This document shows positions 1 through 7,063 of a stretch of 13,873 nucleotides of DNA, in pieces. The stretch's first letter is position 1; every line of letters starts with the position of its first letter. The notes beneath the pieces were generated by a model, which was not told the origin of the DNA, searched no databases, and worked only from the letters and a program-made list of their open reading frames with translations. Where the stretch lies: assembly GCF_014647075.1 (NCBI RefSeq), contig NZ_BMOM01000049.1:1-13873 (forward strand), written 5' to 3'. The translations under genes were made by a program, and so were the position numbers. The DNA is from Deinococcus aerophilus. Its GTDB lineage: Bacteria; Deinococcota; Deinococci; Deinococcales; Deinococcaceae.

Positions 1-138
1 ACACGAGGTACACGCCTGGGCACACTCAAAGCAGGCCGCGAGGCACTCGGTCAGGGCTTCCATGGAAAACGGGGAGCGGCCCGTCTGCGGATGGGTCTGC
101 AACATGCGGGTCAGGGTCGAAGCGGCGGGCTGGGTCAT
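1..138 (-). CDS. Four-helix-bundle copper-binding protein (DUF326/Csp-like), N-terminal part
   Basis: Only the first 46 codons are in the window; the gene leaves through the left edge. Reading from the ATG at 138, the protein has a short polar head and then a cysteine ladder: Cys32, 36, 39, 43 and 46, spaced C-x3-C-x2-C-x3-C-x2-C along a predicted helix. That spacing, with the sequence ECLAACFECAQACTSC, is typical of the DUF326 family, whose characterised members (Csp-type copper storage proteins) pack four helices lined with Cys that bind Cu(I). No signal peptide is seen, so a cytosolic form is likely. The start is fixed by a good ribosome binding site (GGAGGT, 6 bases upstream). A role in copper storage or detoxification is inferred from the family; the remaining helices cannot be seen. 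Confidence 0.85.
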   Translation of the reverse strand, partial: MTQPAASTLTRMLQTHPQTGRSPFSMEALTECLAACFECAQACTSC

Positions 139-478
139 GGAACAACCTCCAGAAGGAAAGAATGGACGTTCTCCTACCATCCTGGGAAGTTTCATGTTAA
201 GCCGCTGTAAAGTGCCCGTTTCCCTCAATACTGGCTCAAGGCCGTCTCAGCTTCGGATCAAGGTGTGGCCCGCTGTAGGCAGCCCTATGCTGGGTGGGAT
301 ACCGGCGCAGCGGCAACGCCCCTGGCCGTCAGAACAGGATGTGGCGGCCTTGGGTGCTGGGCGGCCGGAGACAGGAAACAGAGGCGAACGATCTGCAGGA
401 CAGCGGTGGATCCGGGTGTGGGGGGGGTGTGGCATGTTCGTTCTGGCGGAGCCAGCCGGTCTGTCATGCTGACCGGAC
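139..478. other. Intergenic region between divergent genes, no gene seen
   Basis: About 340 bases separate the left-edge minus-strand gene from the plus-strand gene at 479. Several open frames cross it but they have composition and codon use typical of GC-rich shadow frames. No clear -35/-10 pair stands out on either strand. Two items are visible: a run of eight G at 420-427, and a 6-bp inverted repeat CCGGTC (456-461) / GACCGG (471-476) that ends two bases before the ATG at 479. The repeat could act as an operator or as an RNA hairpin over the start of that gene, or be chance. Confidence 0.5.
145..150 (-). promoter_or_regulatory. Ribosome binding site of the copper-binding protein
   Basis: Reads GGAGGT on the minus strand, 6 bases before the ATG at 138. 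It decides the start codon of the left-edge gene. Confidence 0.75.
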
Positions 479-826
479 ATGAACGACGCTGCACACTCGA
501 TTGCGAACGCGGAACAGCTTCGTCTTCTCCGGGAGGACCTGGGGCTTACGGACCTGCCGGCGTGTGGCTCCCCCCTGGGCCTGACCCCGGTCGAGATTGC
601 CGGCCGGCTCGCCCATCTGTACCGCAACGAGGCAGGCCGGAAGGAGGACGCAAGCTCCGCTGCCGAACGCACCGCCCTGGCGGACCACCTGGGCCGGCAC
701 CCGGACCTCCGGGAGCGGATCTGGGATCTGTGGTGCGCCGCCCTGGCCCCGGCTGAGCGGGACACGGCCGCCTCCTGGCTGGATGTCGGCTTCACCGGGT
801 CCAGTCCACAGGAGCCGCCCGCATAG
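479..826 (+). CDS. Hypothetical protein, 115 aa, alpha-helical
   Basis: I do not recognise a family. The product is soluble, rich in Ala, Leu, Arg and Glu, and probably almost wholly helical. A motif-like segment is PVEIAGRLAHLYRNEAGR (about residues 37-54), followed by a polar stretch and a second helical block RIWDLWCAALAPAERDTAASWL (split here as RIWDLWCAALA and PAERDTAASWL, about residues 79-101). There is no signal peptide or membrane segment. The in-frame stop TGA at 470-472 rules out a longer start; the ATG at 479 has only a poor ribosome binding site, which is a weakness of the call. Codon third positions are G/C-rich as in neighbouring real genes, and overlapping frames lack that character. 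It precedes the YidD-like gene by 72 bases on the same strand, so they could be cotranscribed. Confidence 0.6.
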   Translation: MNDAAHSIANAEQLRLLREDLGLTDLPACGSPLGLTPVEIAGRLAHLYRNEAGRKEDASSAAERTALADHLGRHPDLRERIWDLWCAALAPAERDTAASWLDVGFTGSSPQEPPA

Positions 827-898
827 AAGCAGGGTTTCCCCTGGATTCTTTAGGTGTGTCTCAACTGTGCTCTCCCTGCTGCGGCTTAGGCTCAGGGC

Positions 899-1195
899 AT
901 GCCGTTTCTCGATGCCTCGGTCCTGGGAGGAATTGCGCTTTACCAGCGCTGGCTCTCTCCTCACAAGGGATTTCGCTGTGCCTACGCCGCCTTCTTCGGG
1001 GGCGAGTCCTGCTCGGCCGCCGTCGCCCGCACCATCCGGGAGCGGGGCCTGAGGGGAAGTGGGGCGGCCATCGCGGAGCGCTTCGCAGCCTGTCGTCAGG
1101 CCTACAGCCACCTCTCCGCCGGAGCAACAGGCGGCCCGCGCGTGCGGGGCGTGTGCTGCTGTGGACCGCTCCCCATTCCGTTTCGCTGCGGATGA
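899..1195 (+). CDS. yidD: YidD-like membrane protein insertion efficiency factor
   Basis: The 98-residue protein opens with a short hydrophobic, amphipathic helix and the YidD hallmark LYQRWLSPHKGFRCAYAAF (residues 14-32), followed by GGESCSA (34-40), an I-x3-G turn, and RFAACRQAY (61-69). This is the variant of YidD in which the usual RxxPTCSxY segment is replaced by GFRCAY...SCS; Cys27, Cys38 and Cys65 are the conserved positions. The tail ends in a cysteine cluster, RGVCCCGPLPIPFRCG (83-98), a feature I associate with this variant. Classical YidD sits at the inner face of the cytoplasmic membrane and assists YidC-dependent insertion; here no yidC, rpmH or rnpA neighbours are present, so the role is inferred from similarity alone. 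The start is the only ATG after the in-frame TAG at 887. It ends 26 bases before the next gene. Confidence 0.75.
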   Translation: MPFLDASVLGGIALYQRWLSPHKGFRCAYAAFFGGESCSAAVARTIRERGLRGSGAAIAERFAACRQAYSHLSAGATGGPRVRGVCCCGPLPIPFRCG

Positions 1196-1221
1196 TGCCC
1201 CGCTCTGTTCAGGAGGTGCCC

Positions 1222-1740
1222 ATGACTTCAGAGAATATGCCTTCCTCCCCCGATCCGGCCCCGACCGAGGCCCAGCGCCGCCGTGCCCGCCTGATCCGCC
1301 TGGGCCTGATCGGCCTGGCCGGGGCAGTCACGGTCACCGTGTTGAACGAGGGAGTCCGGCGGGTAGTGCCCCACGCCCCCCGCATCGAGGTGATTGGCGA
1401 GCGGGCCCTGGCCGGATCGCTGAAGGCCCTGCATGTGAACCCACCCCGGGGCGCGGCGCTGTACCGCTGGACGCTGCTGGGAGATCTGGTGTCCAACACC
1501 CTGTATTACGGCCTGGTGGGGCTGGGGACACGGCAAGGCGCGTGGGGACGCGGTGGAATGCTCGGACTGGCGGCGGGCGTGGGCGCGGTGGTCCTGCCCG
1601 GGCCCCTGGGCCTGGGACGCCAGCCGGGAGCACGGTCGCCGAGGACACCCCTGCTGACGGCGAGCTGGTATCTGGCGGGCGGGCTGGTGGCGGCAGCGGC
1701 CGCACAGCGGTTGACGCCCGAAACGCAGGCGACCCGGTAG
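1222..1740 (+). CDS. Small multi-span membrane protein of unknown function
   Basis: The ATG at 1222 follows a strong ribosome binding site (AGGAGGTG, 1211-1218), so this start is preferred to upstream in-frame ATGs that would reach back over the YidD-like gene. The 172-residue protein has a disordered, Pro/Ser-rich cytoplasmic head, then hydrophobic stretches at about 24-42 (RLGLIGLAGAVTVTV), 84-102 (a tyrosine-containing segment around LVSNTLYYGLVGLG), 111-132 and 143-162. A loop with PRIEVIGERALA lies between the first two. I do not recognise a named family; the general design (conserved RxxVPxAP segment after helix 1) resembles small uncharacterised integral membrane proteins. It may form a short operon with the YidD-like gene 26 bases upstream, which would suit a membrane-related role, but that is inference. 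Confidence 0.75.
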   Translation: MTSENMPSSPDPAPTEAQRRRARLIRLGLIGLAGAVTVTVLNEGVRRVVPHAPRIEVIGERALAGSLKALHVNPPRGAALYRWTLLGDLVSNTLYYGLVGLGTRQGAWGRGGMLGLAAGVGAVVLPGPLGLGRQPGARSPRTPLLTASWYLAGGLVAAAAAQRLTPETQATR

Positions 1741-1785
1741 AGCAGGCACCGGCAGGGCGAGGTCAAGGACTGTTCTCTGCCCACC

Positions 1786-1823
1786 GCACAGGGGCGGACA
1801 AGGCCACCCGGCATCTCCTGTGC
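1786..1823. terminator. Possible bidirectional terminator between convergent genes
   Basis: A perfect 7-bp inverted repeat, GCACAGG (1786-1792) and CCTGTGC (1817-1823), flanks a GC-rich 24-base loop that can fold further. It lies between the plus-strand membrane protein gene ending at 1740 and the minus-strand gene ending at 1898, where terminators are expected. No T run follows it closely, so the call is weak. Confidence 0.3.
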
Positions 1824-1897
1824 AACCGGCGGACACCCCAAGGGTAAGGACGCTTCAGGTTGATGGAAAGCCGATCCTTTTCCTCGCCCGCTTCAGG

Positions 1898-2446
1898 TCA
1901 GCCTGCAGCCACAGGAACGTAGGTCAGGAGCAGCACGCCCGCGCCGAGGTCCCTGGAGGCGATCAGGTTGAGGGCCAGCCGGTCCCCCCCGCCCGGGAAC
2001 AGGCGCCGGCCGCTCCCCAGAACCAGGGGATAGACCATCAGACGCAATTCGTCCACAAGGCCGCGGCGCAGCAGCGTCTGAACGAGGGTGCCGCTGCCGT
2101 AGACGAGCAGATTTCCACCGGCCTGCCGCTTGAGCGCCTCCACCGCAGCGCCCACCTCTTTCCCAAGTACAGTGGCGTTCCATCCCAGGGAGTTCAGGGT
2201 GGTGGTGGCGACGAACTTCGGCAGGCGGTTCATCCGTTCGCCGAACTCCCCGGTGCCGGTGGCGTCCGGCCAGTAACGGGCGAACTCCTCGTATGTCACG
2301 CGGCCAAGCAACAGGACGTCACATTCGAAGAGCTCATCGTGCTTGAACTGCCCAATCTCCGGACTCGAGAAGCCCTGCTGCCACGGAGTGGGCTCTTCAT
2401 ACACGCCGTCGAGGGTCAGAAACTCGGTCACGATCACCTTGCGCAT
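1898..2446 (-). CDS. Dihydrofolate reductase family protein (RibD C-terminal domain)
   Basis: A 182-residue single-domain protein of the RibD_C/DHFR-like superfamily, cytosolic, expected to bind a pyrimidine- or pterin-like substrate and NADPH. Visible landmarks: the opening strand MRKVIVTEFLTLDGV with TLDG at 11-14 (the family's S/TxDG); LLLGRVTYEEFARYWP (45-60, the LLGRxTYE motif); LLVYGSGTLVQTLL (113-126, the GSG nucleotide-binding turn); and LVDELRLMVYPLVLGSGRR (130-148) closing the fold. Such stand-alone paralogues are common in bacteria and mostly of unknown physiological substrate, so true DHFR or riboflavin reductase activity is not claimed. The start at 2446 is chosen because AAAGGAG sits just upstream and the fold begins here; an in-frame extension to 2578 adds a polar head with no homology-like features. 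Confidence 0.88.
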   Translation of the reverse strand: MRKVIVTEFLTLDGVYEEPTPWQQGFSSPEIGQFKHDELFECDVLLLGRVTYEEFARYWPDATGTGEFGERMNRLPKFVATTTLNSLGWNATVLGKEVGAAVEALKRQAGGNLLVYGSGTLVQTLLRRGLVDELRLMVYPLVLGSGRRLFPGGGDRLALNLIASRDLGAGVLLLTYVPVAAG

Positions 2447-2780
2447 CTGGACTCCTTTCTTCTGCTCATCTACAGGCTTTTCGTGACCGGGAGGGTTACT
2501 GTCCCAGATCCTGACGGGAGCGCGTTCGTATTCTGACAGACGGGGTTGCCGCCCTTCCCCCAACCTGCGGCGCTCCATGTTCCCGGCAGCCGGGCCCGGA
2601 ACGGCGGGGCCAACGCGGGCGCGGTCAGGCCCCTGAGGCCGGAAGCTCCCCGGATCCGCGCGCTTCCAGGCGCGTCAGCAACCGCAGCGCCGCGAAAAGA
2701 AACAAAGAAACAGGGAAATCACCCCGGCCAGACCCACCCCAGGAGCGTCAGAACAAGGGACGGCGCAAAGACCGCGCGTA
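2447..2780. other. Intergenic stretch without a supported gene
   Basis: 334 bases between the DHFR-like gene and the small protein upstream of it. No frame here has a start codon with ribosome binding site and good codon use. On the minus strand at about 2660-2780 three successive frames encode hydrophobic pieces (RLIRAVFAPSLVLTLLG, then VGLAGVISLFL, then FLFAALRLLTRLEA) that read like one broken membrane protein; the T-rich tract there would look hydrophobic in any frame, so this is not called as a pseudogene. Confidence 0.4.
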
Positions 2781-2915
2781 TCAGGCGTCCGCATCGGTGA
2801 TCTGGTCCTCCATGCTGAAGTGCGCCCTGAGATGACCGGCCAGGCATGGGCAGAGAAAGAGGTACGCTTTCCCCTTCCCCCGCGGCGTGCGGTGCGTGGC
2901 GGACCAGGAGGCCAT
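2781..2915 (-). CDS. Small Cys/His protein, 44 aa, with CxC-x3-H-x3-H motif
   Basis: A short frame running from ATG at 2915 to TGA at 2781. About 86 percent of codons end in G or C, like established genes here. The middle reads GKAYLFLCPCLAGHLRAHF (residues 15-33): Cys23-x-Cys25-x3-His29-x3-His33, a spacing able to bind one metal ion such as zinc. The N-terminus is basic (THRTPRGKGK) and the C-terminus acidic (MEDQITDADA). An in-frame TAG three codons before the ATG fixes the maximum length. The ribosome binding site is modest (AGGG/CAGG close to the ATG). It lies downstream of UvrA2 on the same strand, 117 bases away, with a hairpin between them. I do not recognise a family; function unknown. 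It could also be a chance frame, but codon use and motif argue for a gene. Confidence 0.5.
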   Translation of the reverse strand: MASWSATHRTPRGKGKAYLFLCPCLAGHLRAHFSMEDQITDADA

Positions 2916-3002
2916 CCTGCCCTACAGGGGCGGCCCCTGATTCAGAAGACGTGCCCGCTGGACCCGGTTGGGCAGTCACATGCACAGGCAACGCAGAACA
3001 CT

Positions 3003-3026
3003 GGGCGGTGCGGAACCTTTCCGCCC
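3003..3026 (-). terminator. Putative terminator after uvrA2
   Basis: Seven bases beyond the uvrA2 stop, GGGCGG (3003-3008) pairs with CCGCCC (3021-3026) around a 12-base loop that contains a smaller GGAA/TTCC pairing. In the minus-strand reading the stem is followed by a moderately T-containing stretch rather than a clean T run. Confidence 0.4.
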
Positions 3027-3032
3027 ACCCCG

Positions 3033-5585
3033 TCAGGGCGCCCCCACCCCGTTCGCCACGTTGCCCAGGGCCTGGGCCAGATACGGCGCGGTCCGGCTGC
3101 CGCGGGCGCGCGCCACCTCATCCGGCGTGCCCTGCGCCACAACCTGACCGCCCTCATCCCCCGCGCCGGGACCGACATCAATTACCCAGTCGCTGCCGAC
3201 CACCAGTTGCATGTCGTGCTCCACGGCAATAACGGTGTGGCCGGCGTCCACCAGCCGCCCGAGCTGACGGGCCAGGCGCTCCACGTCGGCGGGGTGCAGC
3301 CCGGTGGTGGGTTCGTCCAGGAGGTACAGCGTCTGTCCCCGGCCGGCGCGCTGCAACTCGGTGGCCAGCTTGATGCGCTGCGCCTCCCCACCGGAGAGTT
3401 CGGTGGCGGGTTGGCCGAGCCTCAGGTATCCCAGGCCCACCTCGCGCAGGGTGTCCAGGCTGCGGAACACCGCCGCGTCGTCCCGGAAAAAGTCCCAGGC
3501 GGCGTCCACAGTCAGGCCCAGCACTCCCGCGATGGTGCGCCCACGGTACTCGACTTCAAGCGTCTCGGCGTTGTAGCGCGCGCCGTGGCACACCGGGCAG
3601 GGTGCGTACACGCTGGGCAGGAACAGCAGCTCGACCATCACCCAGCCCTCGCCCTGGCAGTGTTCGCAGCGCCCTCCCCGGACATTGAAGGAAAATCGGC
3701 CCGCGCCGTAGCCCCGCTCGCGGGCCAGTGGAGTGGCGGCAAACAGCCTGCGGACATGGTCGAACAACCCGGTGTAGGTCGCCATGTTGCTTCTGGGCGT
3801 GCGGCCAATCGGTTTCTGGTCGACCCGGACCATCCGCGAGAGGGCCGTCACGTCTCCCCCCAGGCAGGCGGTAGCGGGGGCCGGGAGGTCGCTGTGGTCC
3901 TCCTCGTCGGGGACCACGCCCGCCTGATCACCGCTTCCCGGTCCGAAGTGGGCCGCCAGCGTCTCGGCAAGAACCTGACTGACCAGGGTGGACTTGCCCG
4001 ACCCCGACACGCCGGTCACGCAGGTCAGCACGCCCAGCGGAAACCGGACGCCGAGGTCCTGGAGGTTGTGGCGCGTCACGCCGGACAGTTCCAGCCACCC
4101 GGAGGGTGCGCGCGGCACCCGCGCGGCCTGTGGGCCCGCACGGAACAGGTACCTGGCGGTCTGTGAGGCCGCCACATTCCGCAGACCCTCCGGCGGCCCG
4201 CTGTACAGGATCTCGCCGCCCTGCTCCCCGGCCCCTGGACCGACGTCGACCAGCCAGTCGGCGCGGCGTACCACGTCCAGATCGTGCTCGACCACGAACA
4301 GCGAGTTGCCGGCCGCCTTCAGGCCGTCCAGCGCCCCGAGCAGCGCCTCGGTGTCGGCGGGGTGCAGTCCGGCGGAAGGTTCGTCCAGGACGTACACCAC
4401 GCCGAACAGGTTGGAGTACAGCTGGGTGGCCAGGCGCAGGCGCTGCAACTCCCCGGGCGAGAGGGTGGGCGTCGACCGTTCGAGCTGCAGGTAGCCCAGC
4501 CCCAGGTCCAGCAGCACGTCCAGCCGCGCGGCCAGGTCGCCGGTCAGGCGCTGCCGGGCCAGGGCCTGCTCGGGCAGCCGCTGGACAAGCTGCGCGTGCC
4601 CGTCCTCATGGCCGGCGGCATACGGGCGCAGCAGCGCAGCCAGCTGTTTCAGGGGCAGGCGCGAGAACTCGGTGATGTCGTACCCCGCAAACGTGACGGC
4701 CAGGGCTTCCGGCCGCAGCCGCTTGCCCCCGCACACCGGGCACTCGGCCGCGATCATGTAGCGCTGCACCCGCCGTTTCATGGCCGCGCTCTCGGTGGTG
4801 GCGAAGGTGTGCAGGACGTGCCGCCGGGCGCTGCTGAAGGTCCCCATGTAGTCGGGCTCGGCCCGGCGCTTCACGGCCCGGCGGGTCTGCTCGGGCGTCA
4901 GGCCCGGATACACCGGCACCACCGGCTGTTCGTCGCTGAACAGAATCCATTCCCGGGTCTGTGGCGGCAGCTCGCGCCACGGCACGTCCACGTCGATGCC
5001 GAGCGACACCAGGATGTCGCGCTGGTTCTGCCCGCCCCAGGCCTGCGGCCACGCCGCGAGCGCCCGTTCGCGGATGGTGAGTGACGGATCGGGCACCATG
5101 GAGGCCTCGGTGACCTCGTAGACCCGGCCCAGACCGTGGCAGTTCGGGCAAGCCCCCTCGGGGGTGTTGGGCGAAAAGCCCTCGGCGTAGACGATGCCTT
5201 GCCCCGGCGCATACGTTCCGGCACGTGAGTACAGCATCCGGACCAGATTGGACAGGGTGGTGACGCTGCCCACCGAGGAGCGGGCCGTGGGCGCACCGCG
5301 CTGCTGCTGCAGGGCGACGGCCGGCGGCAGGCCCTCGATGGCGTCCACGTCGGGCGCCCCCACCTGATGAAACAGGCGGCGGGCATACGGCGAGACGGAT
5401 TCTAGGTAGCGCCGCTGCGCCTCGGCGTACAGGGTTCCGAAGGCCAGCGAGGACTTGCCCGAACCGGATACCCCGGTAAACACCACCAGGGCGTCGCGCG
5501 GCACCTGCAGCGAGAGGTCCTTGAGGTTGTGTTCCCGCGCTCCACGGACCTGCACGAAGCCGGAAAACTCAGAGGAATTCGACAT
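3033..5585 (-). CDS. uvrA2: UvrA2-class excinuclease ABC subunit A (850 aa)
   Basis: A tandem ABC ATPase of the UvrA family that dimerises on DNA and inspects it for lesions. Domain order: first Walker [10 protein letters not shown] (38-46, Lys44); zinc-module cysteines CPNC (146-149) and CPVC (282-285); signature LSPGELQR (375-382); Walker [12 protein letters not shown] (399-409); H-loop VEH (432-434). Second half: Walker [10 protein letters not shown] (525-533, Lys531); C-x2-C at 640-643 and 663-666 forming the DNA-binding zinc module; LSGGEAQR (730-737); [11 protein letters not shown] (755-765); VEH (788-790). At 850 residues it is about 100 shorter than classical UvrA, and the region after the first Walker A passes straight to the zinc module, so the UvrB-binding domain is missing. 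This is the UvrA2 class, structurally known from D. radiodurans and linked to DNA-damage or DNA-drug tolerance rather than standard UvrABC repair. The first signature has Pro in place of Gly. An acidic linker lies at about 549-572. The start was chosen just ahead of [11 protein letters not shown]; ribosome binding site is weak. Confidence 0.95.
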   Translation of the reverse strand: MSNSSEFSGFVQVRGAREHNLKDLSLQVPRDALVVFTGVSGSGKSSLAFGTLYAEAQRRYLESVSPYARRLFHQVGAPDVDAIEGLPPAVALQQQRGAPTARSSVGSVTTLSNLVRMLYSRAGTYAPGQGIVYAEGFSPNTPEGACPNCHGLGRVYEVTEASMVPDPSLTIRERALAAWPQAWGGQNQRDILVSLGIDVDVPWRELPPQTREWILFSDEQPVVPVYPGLTPEQTRRAVKRRAEPDYMGTFSSARRHVLHTFATTESAAMKRRVQRYMIAAECPVCGGKRLRPEALAVTFAGYDITEFSRLPLKQLAALLRPYAAGHEDGHAQLVQRLPEQALARQRLTGDLAARLDVLLDLGLGYLQLERSTPTLSPGELQRLRLATQLYSNLFGVVYVLDEPSAGLHPADTEALLGALDGLKAAGNSLFVVEHDLDVVRRADWLVDVGPGAGEQGGEILYSGPPEGLRNVAASQTARYLFRAGPQAARVPRAPSGWLELSGVTRHNLQDLGVRFPLGVLTCVTGVSGSGKSTLVSQVLAETLAAHFGPGSGDQAGVVPDEEDHSDLPAPATACLGGDVTALSRMVRVDQKPIGRTPRSNMATYTGLFDHVRRLFAATPLARERGYGAGRFSFNVRGGRCEHCQGEGWVMVELLFLPSVYAPCPVCHGARYNAETLEVEYRGRTIAGVLGLTVDAAWDFFRDDAAVFRSLDTLREVGLGYLRLGQPATELSGGEAQRIKLATELQRAGRGQTLYLLDEPTTGLHPADVERLARQLGRLVDAGHTVIAVEHDMQLVVGSDWVIDVGPGAGDEGGQVVAQGTPDEVARARGSRTAPYLAQALGNVANGVGAP

Positions 5586-5796
5586 GGCCCCAGCAGTATG
5601 GGCGGCCCGGCCCGGCCGCCGGCGCGAGTCGCAACGATGACTGAACCTTTCGCGCCGGCACGCTCAGATTGCGGCCATGGGGGCGGAACACCAGCATGGG
5701 CAGCGCGGGCGCGGGCATCAGGACGCATCAGCGCCCCACCCTCCGTGCAGGTGAATCCAGCCGACCATGAAGCGCGTATCCTGGAGTACCAGGCCC

Positions 5797-6327
5797 ATGA
5801 CCGACGAACCTGTTCTGATGCTGCGGTTGCGTCACGGTGACGAGGACGCGCTCGCCGAGCTGTATGCCCGGCTGGGCGGCCATGTTTACGCCCTGGCATG
5901 GCGGCTGCTGGGAGACCGCGAGGAGGCGCAGGAGGTGCTGCAGGATACGTTTGACCGTCTTTACCGCCGCGCTCATCAGTACCGGCCCGAACTCGGGTCG
6001 CCGCGCGCCTTCGTGTATACGGTGGCACGCAATGAGGCCCTCAGCCGCCTGCGGGCACGCGGGGCGCGGCCCGTACTCGGAAGTGAAGCAGACCTGTCGG
6101 GCGAGGTGTCGCAGGCCTGTGCCGCTCCCGATCTGGACACCCGTGTGGTGGTTCAGGTCGCGCTGGGCCACTTGACCGAACAGGACCGGGCCCTGATTCG
6201 CGAGTCCTTTTTTCTGGGCCTGAGTCATGGTGAAATCGCCGCCGCACACGCGCTGCCGCTCGGCACCGTCAAGACGCGGGTACGCCGCGCCCTGGCGAGG
6301 ATGCGCCGCACGCTGGAGAGAGGGTGA
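5797..6327 (+). CDS. ECF-family RNA polymerase sigma factor
   Basis: A 176-residue group 4 sigma factor. Sigma region 2 spans about 8-80, with LRHGDEDALAELYARLGGHV (9-28 or so), EEAQEVLQDTFDRLY (the region 2.2 core helix) and PRAFVYTVARNEALSRLR (promoter melting/recognition). A 35-residue linker leads to region 4 (about 115-172), with LTEQDRALIRESFFLG and the helix-turn-helix GLSHGEIAAAHALPLGTVKTRVRR (split over the two helices 141-150 and 154-164), which contacts the -35 element. Start ATG at 5797 is preferred because conserved sequence begins directly after it; an in-frame ATG at 5767 adds ten residues and cannot be excluded. The stop overlaps the next gene's GTG (GTGA), so sigma and anti-sigma are translationally coupled. 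The promoter region (5586-5796) is shared with divergent uvrA2; no confident autoregulatory promoter could be picked out. Confidence 0.93.
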   Translation: MTDEPVLMLRLRHGDEDALAELYARLGGHVYALAWRLLGDREEAQEVLQDTFDRLYRRAHQYRPELGSPRAFVYTVARNEALSRLRARGARPVLGSEADLSGEVSQACAAPDLDTRVVVQVALGHLTEQDRALIRESFFLGLSHGEIAAAHALPLGTVKTRVRRALARMRRTLERG

Positions 6328-7007
6328 GGGCCCCGCATCCCGACGTGGACCTGCTGCGCGCGTATGCGGTGGGCGACCTGCACGGCCCGGCCGAGGACCA
6401 GACCGAGGCCCACCTGCTGGCCTGCCCGGTATGCCGGACGCAGGTGGTCGCGTGGCGGACCGAACTCGCGGCCCAGGTGGACGCCTTGCCGGTGGCCGGT
6501 CCGCTTCCGCCGCGGCGCCCCCGCCCGGCCCGGAGCGCCTGGACTGAACCGGCCCCGCTGCGCCGGCCTGCGCCGGCATTTGTCCGCACCACCGCGCTGC
6601 TGGTGCTGTGTGCCGGAGCGGTGGGCTGGGGCGGCTGGCAACACGTTCAGGCCAATGCCGTGCGCGCCGAGCAGCGGCAGGTGGCCGCTTGGCTGGCCCG
6701 GCCCGGAGTGACCGTGCTGGAACTCAGTGCCCGGAATCAATCCACCGCCGGACATCTGCTGCTCCTGCCTGGCCGCGAGGTCCTGTTCGTGCTGCCGCCG
6801 CCCACCTCCGGCAAGGTGTATCAGGTGTGGGTGGCGTCCAACTGGAAGCGCGGCGATCCCCTGACGCCCAGTACCCGCAGCGTCCGGGGAGTCCTGGCGG
6901 CCAGCGTGGAAGGCCGGGATTACGTCTGTATCAGCCTGGAAGATGCGGGACGCGCAATGACAGGGCAGACCCGACCAACCCTGGTTCTGGGCTGGACCAG
7001 TCTGTAA
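6324..7007 (+). CDS. Zinc-type transmembrane anti-sigma factor (RskA-like)
   Basis: The GTG start at 6324 overlaps the sigma factor stop by four bases. Of 227 residues, the first 45 form a zinc-binding anti-sigma domain: HPDVDLLRAYAVGDL then His30-x3-Cys34-x2-Cys37 (HLLACPVC), which docks on the sigma factor in the cytoplasm. A Pro/Arg-rich linker (58-85) leads to one membrane helix at about 87-108 (RTTALLVLCAGAVGWGGW). The outer part (about 125-227) resembles the RskA C-terminal domain: REVLFVLPPPTSGKVYQVWV (151-170) and GVLAASVEGRDYVCISLE. Family knowledge: the factor holds its sigma inactive at the membrane until an external signal triggers release or proteolysis. The signal is not evident from sequence. 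It lies 56 bases before the COG4315 gene on the same strand, so the three probably form one operon. Confidence 0.92.
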   Translation: MRAPHPDVDLLRAYAVGDLHGPAEDQTEAHLLACPVCRTQVVAWRTELAAQVDALPVAGPLPPRRPRPARSAWTEPAPLRRPAPAFVRTTALLVLCAGAVGWGGWQHVQANAVRAEQRQVAAWLARPGVTVLELSARNQSTAGHLLLLPGREVLFVLPPPTSGKVYQVWVASNWKRGDPLTPSTRSVRGVLAASVEGRDYVCISLEDAGRAMTGQTRPTLVLGWTSL

Positions 7008-7052
7008 GCCCAGAGATGAATCCAAACCGGGTGGCGCCGCGTTTCTGGAGGT

Positions 7053-7058
7053 GGAGGT
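7053..7058 (+). promoter_or_regulatory. Ribosome binding site of the COG4315 gene
   Basis: GGAGGT five bases before ATG 7064, preceded by a second GGAGGT six bases further upstream (7047-7052). It settles the start in a frame that stays open far upstream through the anti-sigma gene. Confidence 0.75.
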
Positions 7059-7063
7059 TCCTC

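Noticed and set aside
420..427. Run of eight G as a possible phase-variation tract
   Set aside because: It does not lie in a supported gene or an identifiable promoter, and short G runs are expected in this composition.
464..1111. Minus-strand open frame of 215 codons across the first plus-strand genes
   Set aside because: It overlaps the YidD-like gene antisense, has low-complexity Gly/Arg/Pro composition and no ribosome binding site.
1851..1898. Direct repeat CGCTTCAGGT at 1851-1860 and 1889-1898
   Set aside because: Two copies of ten bases 28 bases apart with no further units; no sign of an attachment site or array.
2820..4166. Long plus-strand open frame of 448 codons opposite uvrA2
   Set aside because: It is antisense to the well-conserved UvrA2 coding sequence; its Gly/His/Gln/Pro-rich composition and lack of motifs mark it as a mirror of GC-rich codon bias. 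The same holds for the plus-strand frames at 4106-4675 and 4284-5084.
5637..5840. Plus-strand frame beginning [10 protein letters not shown] ahead of the sigma factor
   Set aside because: Third codon positions are not G/C-biased and it overlaps the sigma factor start in another frame.
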